A stretch of DNA of 64,000 nt from Corylus avellana (GCF_901000735.1 NC_081541.1:33188060-33252059), one strand, 5' to 3'. Counted from the first letter of the stretch, positions 16,564 through 28,355 are shown. Made by a program: numbers and translations. Notes: generated by a model from the sequence alone, not told the origin.

Positions 16564-17175
16564 ATCAAATAATCAACCAATAAAACATTTAGCCAAGCAA
16601 ACAAAAGAGTATCTGTCATCATTCAAAAATTTGAAAATTGTAGAAAACAATTTCTTATATGGGGATACATAATTCACTTTTGATAATGAAAATGCACCAT
16701 CGATGTGAACATTCATCATGCAATACTTAAATTTTCCACAATTGAAAAGGATGCTCTTTTGGGGGAAAAGAACCAGGAAGGTTGCTTCCTTGATACCAGA
16801 GTGCTAGTGCTAGGATTAGAGGGTGGGAAAAAATATAAATCAAGGTCTGCAAAAACAAACCTAAAAAAAATTTCGTGCTTGAACACCACATAAGTCTGGA
16901 TTTGCCCCAATTCAGCTGTACCCACTAGAAACATTTTCATTTAGCCTCCCCGCCAAAAAAAATAAAAATCTTATTTCCAATGAACATCACAGAGACATTT
17001 CTCATCATATTGAGAAATGCAAACAAACGCCTAAGAAATCACATGCAAAATCAAATAAATGCCAATGTTTCTATTTAATTGCCAGCATATTAACTACGCA
17101 TTTTATAAAAAAAGCTTTCATTAAAAACCCTATAGAGCCTTTTGGTTTATGAGAAAAGATAAAATTAGGCTTGGT

Positions 17176-18511
17176 TTCAAAGCCCTTTCCTATAGAAGTT
17201 GACGGTTACGCAAAGTTTATTTGATCAATTTCATGGAAAGTAAGGAGAAAAATATGTGATTCCAAACTGTGATTTAAGATATGAGATATTCGAAAATGTT
17301 GTATCTTTATGTTTTTATGTATAATTTTTTTGCGATTGTGAATTAATTATCTTTAGTTTGTTTCTGCATAAGAAATTTTTTTTGTACTAATCACCGTTTT
17401 GAATTTGGGATTAGGTAGAAATCTGAATATGTTTCAATTTTGTTTGTTTATTTATTTATTTTTTTTGGTGTGAATATTAATGTTTTACACTTGCCCACAT
17501 TCATTTCCACACATCCTTGGGTAGTTTTTAAAACCACTTCATTGCATATCAGATTTTGAATTTGCATGCTAAATATTTTGCTTGTGAATTTGTGTTCTTT
17601 CGACTCCTGTTTAACTGTGAATAACATCCATTCAATGGTAGAGTACGAATTACAAGCCGTCATATATCAAACCCACAAAGATATTGCACATTCCCCATGT
17701 CACAATATAAAATCAACTGTTTCTCCAACTCATTTACTCGTCAAGCCAGCAATATATGACAAACTACACAACAATATGGGACAATCAAAATTCAAAAAGG
17801 TACACAATACAACCCCAAGTTCGTATCAAAATGCACAATCAAGCTAAACAATTTGTAAATGCTCCATACTAAAACATACATACTTTAGGCATCTCCAAAT
17901 ACAATCCTTTGAACAGAGTGTGTCACAATTTGTAAGCCCTGCTTGATTCAAAGCTCTGCATATGAAAATCACAAATTCTGCATATCATTTTACAAATGCA
18001 TGCCACATGCATGAATATACTCAGATTTCTTCTTTATCTACTTTTACATAATGCTAGATTCATGCATGTCAACTATTCTTAGTCATGGACATATCACCAT
18101 GTCCATGCAGTAGAAACTCTAATATTTTCAACCTGAACGAAGTAGCTTTAAACAAAGAGGATTTGATTGTGGGCCTAAATGGGCCCATATTGTGTAATGT
18201 ACATATCTCACATTAACCTCTTTANNNNNNNNNNNNNNNNNNNNGCTAATTAATGAAAGAAGAATTCTTGCAAGGCTTGAAAACCTAATCCGAATGGTTA
18301 TTATGAAAATCTAATATGCCCACCATAAATCTAGTGTTCCTCACGTACAGTTGAGTATTTAAGATGGGTGATTGAATGAGAAAGATCTATATATATATAT
18401 ATAGTGGTTGAAGCCCGAAATTGAGGAAGGTGTTTCGTATCAACAATCAAATATCGACATGGCCGGGAGAGAAAGATCTTGTGGTTGAAGTCCAAGAACT
18501 TAATATATATG
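17176..18511. other. Non-coding interval, segment A, with a 20-N gap
   Basis: Homologous to 33546-34864 in B. The open frame at 17566-17847 is broken by indels between the copies and is not supported. The 20-N run at 18225-18244 corresponds to about 39 bases in B (34546-34584), so the gap size is not exact. Confidence 0.6.
18225..18244. other. Assembly gap, 20 N
   Basis: Short gap, bridged by homologous sequence in segment B. Confidence 0.99.
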
Positions 18512-18627
18512 AAGAAACTCTTGGATTAGTCATTTAAAAAAAAAAAAATCTCAAAGGCCGGTTTGGATAGTTTCTCCAAGTTGATGTAGGAATTCCTTTT
18601 CTCTGCTCGCGTGAACTCCTAATCTAA

Positions 18628-19323
18628 GGCTCCGTTTACTTCGACGTAAAATGGTTTCCTTTGTAAAATATTTTCAGGAAAGCCATTTTCCTTGAAAATA
18701 TTTTCCGTCGAAAACATCTTACGGCGTTTACCTTGCATACGGAAAATAATTTATTTTTAATATCTTTTTTTTATATATATATTTTTTCCAATAAGGTCCC
18801 CGTCGGGACCTGCACGAGACTCCGCAAGGACCTGCCTGGGACCTCGCCGGAACTTAACCGGGACTTGTCCGGGACTTGACGGGGACCCGCCCAAGACTCG
18901 CACAGGACCTAACCGGGCGGGTTCCGGTCAAGTCCCGGACGGGTCCCGATCAAGTCCCGAGTGGGTCCCGGGTAGGTCCCGCTAGGGTCCCGGGCAAATT
19001 CCGGATGGGCGGGTCTCGGTCAAGTCCCAGGAGGGTCCCGGTCAAGTCCCGGGCAGGTCTCGGGCGGGGCCTAGGTAGGTCCTGGGCAGGTCTCGGTCAA
19101 GTCCCGGCAAGGTTCTGGGCGGGTCTTAGCAAGGTACATCGATTTAAGAATGAGATGCTCATAGTTGGAAAATGGTTTACGGTTTTCAAAATCGTAAACC
19201 ATTTTCTGAAAATTAAAGAAGAATTTTCAATTAAAAAGAAAATATTTTCCGTTGACCACTATTTTACGTCGAAGTAAACACCGTAAAATACGAAAATCAT
19301 TTTACGTCGAAGTAAACGGAGCC
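18628..19323. mobile_element. Tourist/PIF-Harbinger-like MITE with GC-rich fold-back core
   Basis: Near-perfect terminal inverted repeats ggctccgtttacttcgacgt occur at both ends, flanked by TAA on each side (18625-18627 and 19324-19326), as expected of PIF/Harbinger elements. The core (about 18795-19135) is a degenerate minisatellite of gggacttg/caagtccc units. Its first half reads mainly gggac and its second half mainly gtccc, so the core can fold on itself. No transposase. Segment B lacks it. The 133-codon frame at 18876 is a by-product of the repeat. Confidence 0.85.
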
Positions 19324-19823
19324 TAAGTTGGAATTGGAGACTACAACCGACTATATATATGTATTGAAGCCTTGTGTTTTAATTTTAGAGTGTGCAATTA
19401 AAAGACGTGATTCATATCATACGGCCTGTAGCTACATCATCCATTGTTTTCTAAACTGAAACTGATTCATATCTCTCTCTCATCTATCACTGAGCGATCA
19501 ATGGGTTCTCCTAGTGGTAGAGAAAAAGGCAGCAGGCACCTTTCCTCTTCCAGGAAAGAAGGCATCAGTCCAACAAAAGGAAAAAGGAAATACTCCTCCT
19601 AGAAGAAGAAGGCATCTCAAAAAAAAGTCAGTTCTCCATCGATCATATGTTTCTGAATTATCAAATATTCGTATCCAAGAGCACATCATGTACATGTATC
19701 TCATTCTCATGATCGTCATCGTGCTTCTAAGATTTTTTCACATTGTTCTTACGACATCTTTTTCTGTGTACCTTCCCTGGAGGCGACGGGCGTGAAGGAT
19801 GTTGTAAATGCGTGGGCAGCTGA

Positions 19824-20784
19824 AGTGGTATATATACCATTACTATATATGCGAGCGGTTCCAACAAGGTATACCCAAAACAGTTAATTCCTTTCTGGAA
19901 TGGAAAAATTCCCTTGTCCAGTGCCTTAGTAGCCCTAGACTCCCACCTTTACTGTTTTGGGGGTATGAACTATTCCCATGAGCCACTTCGCCAAGGATGT
20001 AAATTACGGGTTAGTCCCCGTATTGCTAAGGAATGGGTTCGTGTTTCTCCTCCAATGATTTCTAAGAGATGTAACACTGCGGCTTCAGTTCTAGGGGGTA
20101 AGATCTACGTTAGAAATCATTTACCTTCTCATCATACTGCTGATAGTTGGAGTGAGGTTTTTGATCCGGTCAATGGAAAATGGGAAGCTTTACCTAATCC
20201 TCCAAGTTATCTCCATGATTGTCTGATCATTTATGCGGTTCTTGAGAATCCCGACAGGATTATTGTAGCTTTCCGTGTACCCAAAGAGACATCTTCTGCT
20301 ATCTTCTATGAGTATAGTGTGCATGATAGATCTTGGAAAGAGCTTGCTCCTGCAAGGCGCAAACTACACCCTATGTGTCGTAGGGACTGGCTAGAAAGAC
20401 CTCTAAGTGTAGGTAAGACACTGTATTGGCCATGGATCGAACACAAACATGACGTAAACATATTGATTGCCTATGATTTGAAGTTGAATGTGTGGCTAGA
20501 AGGGAGTGTTAAAGATCTTGAAAGTTCTTGTTTACCCTACTGTGAAGTCACAGGAGGTCCTGGACTTCCTAGCTAGCTTGGTCCACCTAGAGAGGGAGAG
20601 GTTCTGTGTTTTAGAATGTAGGCTAGATGATTATCTTCATTGTATGGCGGTCGATGTTTCTCATATGAACGATGGGACTCTAGGAATATCAGTTGCTTGG
20701 GAGCATAAATATAAGGTGGAACCAAAGCTACGCAAGGGAATACCCCATGTGTTAACATATTGCACTAAAATTGTAAGACGATAA
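19824..20784 (+). pseudogene. Kelch-type (F-box/kelch-like) gene remnant, segment A
   Basis: The open frame 19824-20576 shows kelch-like motifs: SALVALDSHLYCFGGMN, then ASVLGGKIYV, WSEVFDPVNGKWEALPNPP and SWKELAP. It resembles the C-terminal part of plant F-box/kelch proteins, which choose substrates for SCF ubiquitin ligases. No F-box could be found: an in-frame TGA sits at 19821 and upstream frames are broken. At 20574-20576 the frame stops, while a second frame (20506-20784, ...LECRLDDYLHCMAVDVSH... to IVRR) continues with similar composition. This suggests a frameshift near 20560-20575, also present in B. An intron joining the frames is possible but no good splice pair was seen. Confidence 0.6.
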
Positions 20785-21191
20785 TTCATTTTGTCAACAA
20801 TATTATTTGTATTGTCATCCTATGTACTTTTGGGCTTTATAATCCTTGCTAATACTTGAAGATCCTAAAAGGTTTTCGTGGGTATATTATAGCAATTGGC
20901 AAGATTTGTGTGTAATTGATGAAGAATTATTGCAAGGTTCGTGATGCCTCATGATAACCTTAATTACCTTTTTGTTTGATTTGATTTTAAAGTTAAAAAA
21001 ATATTTCACCATTGGACCGTCAAACTTATCGTTATCCACTAATTATGCCGATTACATCATTATGCATGCCAAAATAACGTATAAAGCTCGACATTTTTTT
21101 TTTTCTTCTATAAAAGTCCTTTGGGTTCGGTGATAAAGTTTTCCCACAAATTAAATTCAAAGAGGGAATCTGTTTTATGCTTATTTAATTT
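20785..21191. other. Downstream flank of kelch remnant, segment A
   Basis: AT-rich DNA with no gene. It matches 36825-37230 in B. Confidence 0.5.
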
Positions 21192-21205
21192 TATTAAAAA
21201 TGTGT

Positions 21206-21315
21206 TTCCAAATAGTAGCTCAATCGGCTGTGGACTACGCTTAATAGAGCGGAGGTCACTAGTTCGAATTTCTCTCCCCTTTCCCTTGTGTGGACATGTC
21301 AAAGAAATAAAATTC
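21206..21315 (+). mobile_element. tRNA-derived SINE, plus orientation, segment A
   Basis: A Pol III A-box-like tagctcaatcgg and a B-box-like ggtcactagttcgaatt are followed by a pyrimidine-rich stretch and an A-rich tail. It is flanked by tattaaaaatgtgt (21192-21205) and tattaaaaatgtac (21316-21329), a target duplication with two changes. The copy in B (37245-37355) has a perfect one. Confidence 0.8.
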
Positions 21316-21506
21316 TATTAAAAATGTACGCAAGAATCACACGCTATAAATATCAATTTAATAGACTAAATCGAAGACGTTTCTACATTAACAATCTTTT
21401 TCCACAAAGAGGAGGAATTGAAGATTTGATCTTGACTCTTGGAGTGAATGAATGAGGAGCACTTGTGTTGTGGGGTTGAACCATATATTGCAGATATTTA
21501 GACCAC

Positions 21507-21734
21507 TTGGGCATGCAAGATGGGAAAAACCAAACCTGCAGCTTTGGCTCCCCCTCTCAAATCAAAGATTCAACACCACCCAATTTCAATTCAAATATCC
21601 CAAATCTCCCTAACTCGTCAATCACACCACTCATGCCATGGCTGACCCCACCACAACGTACAATTGATGCAATTTGTTGGCTTTTCGACGACCTTCGGAA
21701 ACCGCCGAACCGATTTGAACGTTTCCATGGCTAA
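21507..21734 (+). other. Unidentified 75-codon open frame, conserved in both segments
   Basis: The frame gives a Pro/Ser/Asn-rich peptide (MGMQDGKNQTCSFG start, CWLFDDLRKPPNRF near the end). The segment B version at 37547-37774 is nearly identical. The minus strand is also partly open across it. No family is recognised, and conservation between the segments may only reflect recent common origin. Confidence 0.2.
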
Positions 21735-22074
21735 TTGGCTATTTACCACTAGGTCCACACTGCTATTCCACTACGGTGATGTGTTACTTTCAATTTATTT
21801 ATTTATTTTTGACATATTTCAATTTATTTTTAGATGATGGGTCTTTGTTGAGAAAGGAAAAATTTTAACGATAATTTGACAGTAACACATTATCATAGTG
21901 GGATAGCAGTGAATTAAACAAACAAAAAAAAAGAAAAAAAAGAAAAAAAGAAAGAAAGAAAGTGTTGTTAAGGTTTTATAATTTTTAATAAAATAACTGT
22001 TATATATCACATTAATATTTCATTGTATTGACTTGTGACAGTGTAATTGTCCTTGGATTATATATACTTATTCA

Positions 22075-22100
22075 ATATATATATATATATATATATATAG
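22075..22100. repeat. AT dinucleotide microsatellite, segment A
   Basis: An uninterrupted AT tract of about 12 units. The same tract occurs in segment B at about 38125-38150. Confidence 0.9.
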
Positions 22101-22395
22101 AATAAGTATTCACTTCCTGTCTACTAAAAATTTGAATGTGGCGTAATTCTACCAATCAAAAATCTCATTTTCATTCACCAAATGTTACGGAGGACCACAC
22201 AACATCAATATAATAAAAACTAAATAAAAATTTCTATTCAAGAAGGAAAAGTGGAAAACATGGAGATTACATGAAAAGTAAAAATCAAGGGTGAGCAACC
22301 TTAACAATAACCCAAAATTAACCACCAGAAATCATTGCTAAACCAAAAATTATTGAGAATTAGTCAAATAAATGACTTAATTCATTGCGAGAACT

Positions 22396-22623
22396 ATGGC
22401 TGCCAATGAAGAAGGTAAGCATGTGCTCAGAACCACCAAAGAGAAACCACACAACAACATACAAAACCGAGAAGTAAGGGCTAGAATGAAGTCTCCATCC
22501 AAAAAAGGAAACAACAACAAAGTAGGGAGACTAAATGCCACCCCAAAAAAAGAGAGGAGAAGATCAACAAAAGATCAACCAAAAAAATCCAAACAAAAGC
22601 AGCACAAATGGAAGGCACAATGA
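22396..22623 (+). other. Unidentified Lys-rich 75-codon open frame, segment A
   Basis: The frame is very rich in Lys, Asn and Arg (MAANEEGKHVLRTTKEK start) and is repeated unchanged at 38446-38673. The composition follows the local A-rich sequence. No domain is recognised. It may be chance. Confidence 0.2.
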
Positions 22624-22783
22624 GAAAGGAGAACACTCTCGAACGCGTGAGATGCATGCACTAGGGTGTGATTCTCATACGCCGGCGTATGCGGGATGTT
22701 AGTGTGATATACATAGGATTACTCTTTTAATATGTTGACATAATAATTCATATTTTAGTCATTAAAATGTGGATTGTTATTAT

Positions 22784-22896
22784 TTTTTTTTTTTTTTGAT
22801 ATGTCCGCACAAGAAGTGAGAGGAAGATTCGAACTAGTGACATCCGCTTCATTAAACATGGTCCCAGCCGATGAGCTACCTCTTGGAGACAAAATA
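22784..22896 (-). mobile_element. tRNA-derived SINE, minus orientation, segment A
   Basis: The reverse complement reads gaggtagctcatcggctggg, then gtcactagttcgaatc, a pyrimidine stretch and a poly-A tail (the T run at 22783-22798). It is the same family as the SINE at 21206, inserted in the opposite direction. The flanks attgttatt and attgttata fit a partly decayed target duplication. Confidence 0.75.
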
Positions 22897-23512
22897 TAAA
22901 TTGTTATATAGCAATTAACAAGACACTTATCGCCTTTACAATTCAATATGGTATCGCTAAAATATGAACCACAATTTGTGACATTTATTTTTATAAAGTA
23001 TGATTAGAAAATTGTAATAGAAGTTGTAAGATATGTTTGCTAGTGCTTTGGAAGGTAATTTTTGGTTTTAGTTTGAAAAAGTATTAAGATATATCTCACA
23101 AGTTTAGAGCAAATTGCTCTTTCTTTGTAGAGCTAGCCTTGGCTCTAGTTTATTATTATGGTTGAATGAGAAGTGAATCATTATTAAAAAAAAAAGGGGT
23201 ATTGAAGATGTAAATGTTAGAATAATATTGACTTTTTAAGAGGGTTTTGTGAGATTTTGGTCTTTTGGGTTGCTTGTTAGAAGAATATACCCAAACATTT
23301 TCCAATAAGAAATGGAAAGATAATAAACCTCTTACCCTCTTTCATCAAACGTACCTTCAAATAATATACTAAGCACTATCACAACCAGTATAAAAATAAA
23401 AATATAAATAAAAAATCTGACAGCTATAACTAAGATCCTACGGCTACGACCAAAGATGAAAAAACTAACGCGGTACAACCCGGTTCACATGTTGCCCATT
23501 TTATTAGTTAGA

Positions 23513-24054
23513 CTATCCAAAACTTGATACCATCTGGGTCAACATGGATTCCGGTTCAGTCATCATCTCCTTTCTCTTCCTCATCTCCAACACTTTCCGG
23601 TGACTATTCGAATGAACATCGCCGGAAAAAGTCGGACTACAGGCCGGTCTATACTCTGGGAAAAGCCGGCCGGACTTGTACCGGACCCCACAAGCGTTGC
23701 AAAGCGTTTTGGCACCGAGTGGACCGGTTCTCCACTGCGGGGTCTTCTGCACCTGGCAGTGGCTGCACCGACGCTGAAACTGGGAACCACCTGACGCGCT
23801 ACCGGTTTGAACCGCCGGTTTCTTCTTCTGCTTCTTCATGGGCGGTTCAGCAAAATCGAATAACTCCATGGTTTGAACCGTATTGGTAAAGATAAGACAA
23901 GGTGTCGAAGAAAACCCAGGAGAAGATGCCGAAGAAGACGGTGGTGAGGATTGGGTGAGCGGTGAACCAAGTCTCCAAACGCGTTTAACGGCTCTTGTCC
24001 TTTTGCTTCTGGCTTTCGATGGAACTCCTGAAGGAAAAAATGGAGGTCTCGGTC
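23513..24054 (-). CDS. GATA transcription factor, exon 2 only, cut by a gap (segment A)
   Basis: This matches exon 2 of the complete GATA gene at 39563-40668. It carries the zinc finger CX2CX18CX2C (CSHC...LCNAC), the following basic stretch and the normal stop at 23513-23515. The frame is open from the stop to the gap at 24055, with very few changes against segment B. Exon 1 and the start of exon 2 are not present: beyond the gap lies repeat DNA, not exon 1. Either the missing part is in the unsequenced distance or this copy has lost its 5' end. A family reading predicts a nuclear factor that binds WGATAR sites. Confidence 0.85.
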
Positions 24055-24154
24055 NNNNNNNNNNNNNNNNNNNNNNNNNNNNNNNNNNNNNNNNNNNNNN
24101 NNNNNNNNNNNNNNNNNNNNNNNNNNNNNNNNNNNNNNNNNNNNNNNNNNNNNN
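24055..24154. other. Assembly gap, 100 N
   Basis: This gap ends segment A inside the GATA gene. Sequence on the far side is unrelated to the expected continuation. Confidence 0.99.
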
Positions 24155-25395
24155 AATTTTTTTTGTTGTTTAGCCCACAAGATCTCCATCAACAATTAAA
24201 TAATTGATGCAGTGCAACTTGACTTTGATATCAATTAATGCAGCGTGTAGTGATTAGTTTGCCAAGACAAACAAGATAAGAATCACAACTCTTCTTAAAA
24301 CTAATACTCAATCAAAATGTGCATAGAAAAGAAAACAACTCTTAAAAGTGTTTTTCATTGATCACTGGTCAAAATAACATAATAAATTAAGGCTATAGAT
24401 AGCCATTACATATATTTATACTACCTAGACTCCTGAACCTAAGAAAACGCTCAAATAAAAGTTTGTTTACAAAAATTTATTGGAGCTTGTCTGAACGTGT
24501 AAGAGGCTCTTTCGAACCTAACTATGGTTTCCTCGTATTCTTACATGAATTCTCAATTCACACAACAGCTCGTTCTAACCCAACTTTAAACGAGTGTATC
24601 TATGAATAACTCATTCGAACCCAACTTCATATGAGTTATTGAATGAGCTATTTTGTCAACTCTTTTAAAAACTTGTTCAAACATAAACAACATACGAGCA
24701 ATTTTGTACGGCTTTTCAATTTTCTTTTTACGGTCTATTTTAACTCAGTAAACATTTGAATTAGAAAAACTTAATGAAATATGACTTTGTAACCCTCTAA
24801 ATGAGCTTTCCAACGCCATTAATTCTGTCCTCATATGATGTTAGAATCGCTATATATGTCCCTTTTGTTAAAGCAAATATGATTGAAAATTGTCCTCTAT
24901 CAACAACCTTCATTATTCGACCTATGGCCCACGAAGAAATGTGGGTCAAACACGGTAGAGGATTTTCTTCGATCCATTTTGGATTGGAGAATATCCAATT
25001 AATAATTAGGATCTCTATAGAGAGATCCTAAGGTCATAAATGAAACATATGCCCCATTGATAGAAATAATAATAAAATATTACATATATTTTAAATTTAA
25101 TTAAAAAAAACTAATAATAAGAAGCTTTAAAAAATAATAAAACATTAAGGGGTGGTCGGGCCACCCCAGTTGGGCTTGGGGTGGCCCAGCCACCACTTGG
25201 GATGTTTCGGCTACTCTAAATTTTTTTTTTTTTTTTTCAATCTTTATTTATAATTTTTATTAATTCGGTTGAAAATTTTTGAGTTAAGTTGAAATTTTTT
25301 GAGTTGAGTTGAATTGAATTTAAAAAATTGCCAAACTTGAATTTAGAAAAAAAATTTGAGATTGAGTTGGAAAATCTTGCTTCCCAAACAAGGCC
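24155..25395. repeat. 1.25 kb repeat R1 (composite, transposon-like right end)
   Basis: R1 matches R2 (25469-26724) over its full visible length, with scattered changes. Both right ends stop at the same bases, cttcccaaacaaggcc, but have different flanks, which marks a real terminus. The reverse complement of that end (ggccttgtttgggaagc) looks like a PIF/Harbinger-type MITE terminus. The left part resembles LTR-like DNA, and a gggtggtc/ggccacccc fold-back lies at 25150-25195. The 76-codon frame inside is not supported as a gene. Confidence 0.7.
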
Positions 25396-25468
25396 CAAAT
25401 ATTCTTGCTGATAGTTAAGAGTAGTAATTACTAACATTTCTGCTCTGCTAGTTAACGCGCTTTGGACG

Positions 25469-26724
25469 AATTTTTTTGTTGTTTAGCCCACAAGATCTCC
25501 ATCAACAATTAAATAATTGATGCAATGCAACTTGACTTTGATATCAATTAATGTAGCGTGTAGTGATTAGTTTGCCAAGACAAACAAGATAAGAATCACA
25601 ACTCTTCTTAAAACTAATACTCAATCAAGGATTTAATGTTGATAGAAAAGAAAACCACTCTTAAAAGTGTTTTTCATTGATCACTGGTCAAAATAACATA
25701 ATAAATTAAGGCTATAGATAGCCATTACATATATTTATACTACCTAAACTCCTGAACCTAAGAAAACGCTCAAATAAAAGTTTGTTTACAAAAATTTATT
25801 GGAGCTTGTCTGAACTTGTAAGAGGCTCTTTCGAACCTAACTATGGTTTCCTCGTATTCTTACATGAATTGTCAATTCACACAGCAGCTCGTTCTAACCC
25901 AACTTTAAACGAGTGCATCTATGAATAACTCATTCGAACCCAACTTCATATTAGTTATTGAACGAGCTATTTTGTCAACTCGTTTTAAAGCTTGTTCAAA
26001 CATAAACAACATACGAGCAATTTTATACGGCTTTTCAATTTCCTTTTTACGGTCTATTTTAACTAAGTAAACATTTGAATTAGAAAAACTTAATGAAATA
26101 TGACTTTGTAACCCTCTAAATGAGCTTTCCAACGCCATTAATTATGTCCCCATATGATGTCAGAATCGCTATATATGTCCCTTTTGTTAAAGCAAATATG
26201 ATTGAAAATTGTCCTCTATCAACAACCTTCATTATTCGACCTATGGCCCACGAAGGAATGTGGGTCAAACACGGTAGAGGATTTTCTCCGATCCATTTTG
26301 GATTGGAGAATATCCAATTAATAATTAGGATCTCTCTAGAGAGATCCTAAGGTCATAAATGAAACATATGTCCCATTGATAGAAATAATAATAAAATATT
26401 ACATATATTTTAAATTTAAATAAAAAAATAATATTAAGAAGTTTTAAAAAATAATAAAATATTAAGGGGTGGTCGGACCACCCCAGTTGGGCTTGGGGTG
26501 GCCCAGTCACCACCTGGGGTGCTTCGGCAACTCTAAATTTATTTATTTATTTTATTTATTTATTTTTTCAATCTTTATTTATAATTTGTATTAATTGGCT
26601 TGAAAATTTTTGAGTTAAGTTGAAATTTTTTGAGTTGAGTTGAATTGAGTTTAAAAAATTGCCAAACATGAATTTAGAAAAAATTTGAGATTGAGTTGGA
26701 AAATCTTGCTTCCCAAACAAGGCC
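25469..26724. repeat. 1.25 kb repeat R2, directly left of segment B
   Basis: Second copy of R1, separated from it by 73 bp of other sequence (25396-25468). Its right terminus aaacaaggcc is followed at once by ttagcatttag, the first bases of segment B. TTA is a usual target of PIF/Harbinger elements, so R2 may simply have inserted at this point. No TTA was found at the left side of R2. Confidence 0.7.
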
Positions 26725-26858
26725 TTAGCATTTAGTTTTCATAAAAAATAAAATAAAATAATTCTTGGTGAGGTCGATAAGCTTATGAAAAAAAAACAAT
26801 TGATTATTTATCTCTTTACGTATAATGGATTTGCTATGACCGATACATGATTTTTTTT

Positions 26859-27740
26859 GGATTCATTTGATTCGCAGAATGAGTATTTCATCAGGAAAGA
26901 AAATAATTATTACTGGGAATAGAAGATGTCAAAATTGAATAATTATTACAATTTTCTAGTTTGGTAGCAACACATATTTTATAATTGGAATTGAACTAAA
27001 ATTAGTAAAAAACCCATTTGATTTCTATTTTTTCCAAATTTGAAATTAAAAAAAAAAAAAAAAAAGGTTAAACGTGTGGTGGTTGACCACCCATTGAGGT
27101 GGTCAGCCACCCACATGATTTTTTTTTTTTTTTTTTTTTTATAAAAAAAAAAAGAAGAAGAAGAAGCTATTTTGGAAAACCTTGTCCTCCCAATGCCAAT
27201 GGAGGGGTCAAATGGTACTTTTTATCTAAAATAGCTAATAAGAGTTGTAAGAAACCCCCCACATTGGATTAGCAAAAAAATAAAAAAAATAAAAAAAATA
27301 ACTACATGTAGTTGCACTTTTCAAGGGAGACATTTTACTTTTTATTGTTTGTCTCATTTTCCAAAACCTTTCCCATTTTTTAAGGGGTCATTATGAGAAT
27401 ATTCTTTCACAATTTTTAATAAAAATATATTAAAAAGATATTTAAACGATATAGATAAAAATATAGCTAATTAGATGTAGAAGACATTTAAAAATTCATT
27501 AGCTAAACTTGATATAATGAGTTTTGATGAGCTATTTTGCATAAACGTAGTTTGGCTCATTCATTGGGAATGCTCTATTCATCTCATTTTTTAGAGGAAT
27601 AATTATTCATGTGTAGATGAGATTAGTCATTCCCATGTGAATAACTATTCGCAGGAATAGACTCCTACCAAACAAAATAATGATTATTCCATGAGAATAA
27701 TCATTCTATTCCAAGAGTCTATTTCGCAAACCAAATGGAC
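26859..27740. mobile_element. MITE-like element with catttgatt...accaaatgg ends, segment B
   Basis: Counterpart of 8326-9225. The A/T runs around the ggtggttgaccaccc fold-back (27073-27115) differ in length from A, as expected of homopolymers. Confidence 0.45.
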
Positions 27741-27743
27741 AAT

Positions 27744-28355
27744 GTTTTTGAGATAAAGTCTTATATTAGGAGGTATAGGAGTAGTATTACTTACCAACCC
27801 AATTTATTATGCTTTTTCGTTGGGACGGGTTATTGTGTGTATATCTTTAGACTCCTACTAAACAAAAGAATGACTATTTCATAAGAATAGATATTCCATT
27901 TCAGGGGTCTATTTCGCAAACTAAACGAATAGTATTTTTGAGATAAAGTCTTATATTAGGAGGTGCAGGAGTAGTATTACTTACCAACCCAATTTATTAT
28001 GCTTTTTCATTGGGACGGGTTCTTGTGTGTATATCTTTATTCTATATTCTATCAAACTTTCATTTTCTAGCTGTCGCACAACCTCTTACTTACGTGGGAG
28101 CCATAAATGTGTTAAACATATTTGATGTCATGTTCATGAATGGTTCAAAATATTACAAATATTTTAATCTTGGACCGTTGGAGATGGGGTTACCTTGTTG
28201 GTTTGTTACGTTTGAACTTTGAACTCGATCATTTCGATCATTCTTTTAGCTCCTTTGATAGGTGCAATTGTTGTGGCTCGCCAGTAACCGAAATACGAAT
28301 TAAACTTTGTTCTGTGTTATCATATCCATTTCCCCTCACTTCAATTTTTATATGA
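27744..28355 (+). pseudogene. ndhG: Plastid ndhG fragment (NUPT), segment B
   Basis: Same structure as 9229-9841: a first partial unit (27744-27848), MITE-like spacer, a longer unit from about 27932, the same central deletion and the NdhG C-terminus ending at 28287. Here the last residues read VVARQ, closer to plastid NdhG than the VVALQ of segment A, so A carries the later change. Insertion and rearrangement predate the A/B split. Confidence 0.85.

Larger units (their letters stand above)
14894..17175. other. Block present only in segment A (2.28 kb)
   Basis: Between the shared phrases gaaatcgttt and tttcaaagccc, segment A has 2.28 kb while B has about 120 bp of unrelated sequence (33424-33545). 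The block holds direct repeats around 15410-15430 and 15520-15545, a 37-bp tandem pair (15633-15706), and the ARM-repeat fragment at 16381-16563. Two short minus-strand frames at 15800-16110 (phrase GPNDIGSKGWPPAPKGVN) look protein-like but are not recognised. No clean transposon ends were found for the whole block. Confidence 0.6.

Noticed and set aside
18876..19277. 133-codon Arg/Gly/Pro-rich open frame
   Set aside because: It is a translation of the GC-rich minisatellite core of the Tourist-like element; no gene features.
23524..23889. 121-codon plus-strand frame opposite the GATA exon, repeated at 39574-39939
   Set aside because: Shadow of the GATA coding strand; the zinc finger is on the minus strand.
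24801..26350. Pair of 76-codon frames (24801-25031 and 26120-26350)
   Set aside because: They lie in repeats R1 and R2, have no known domain and are explained by repeat duplication.
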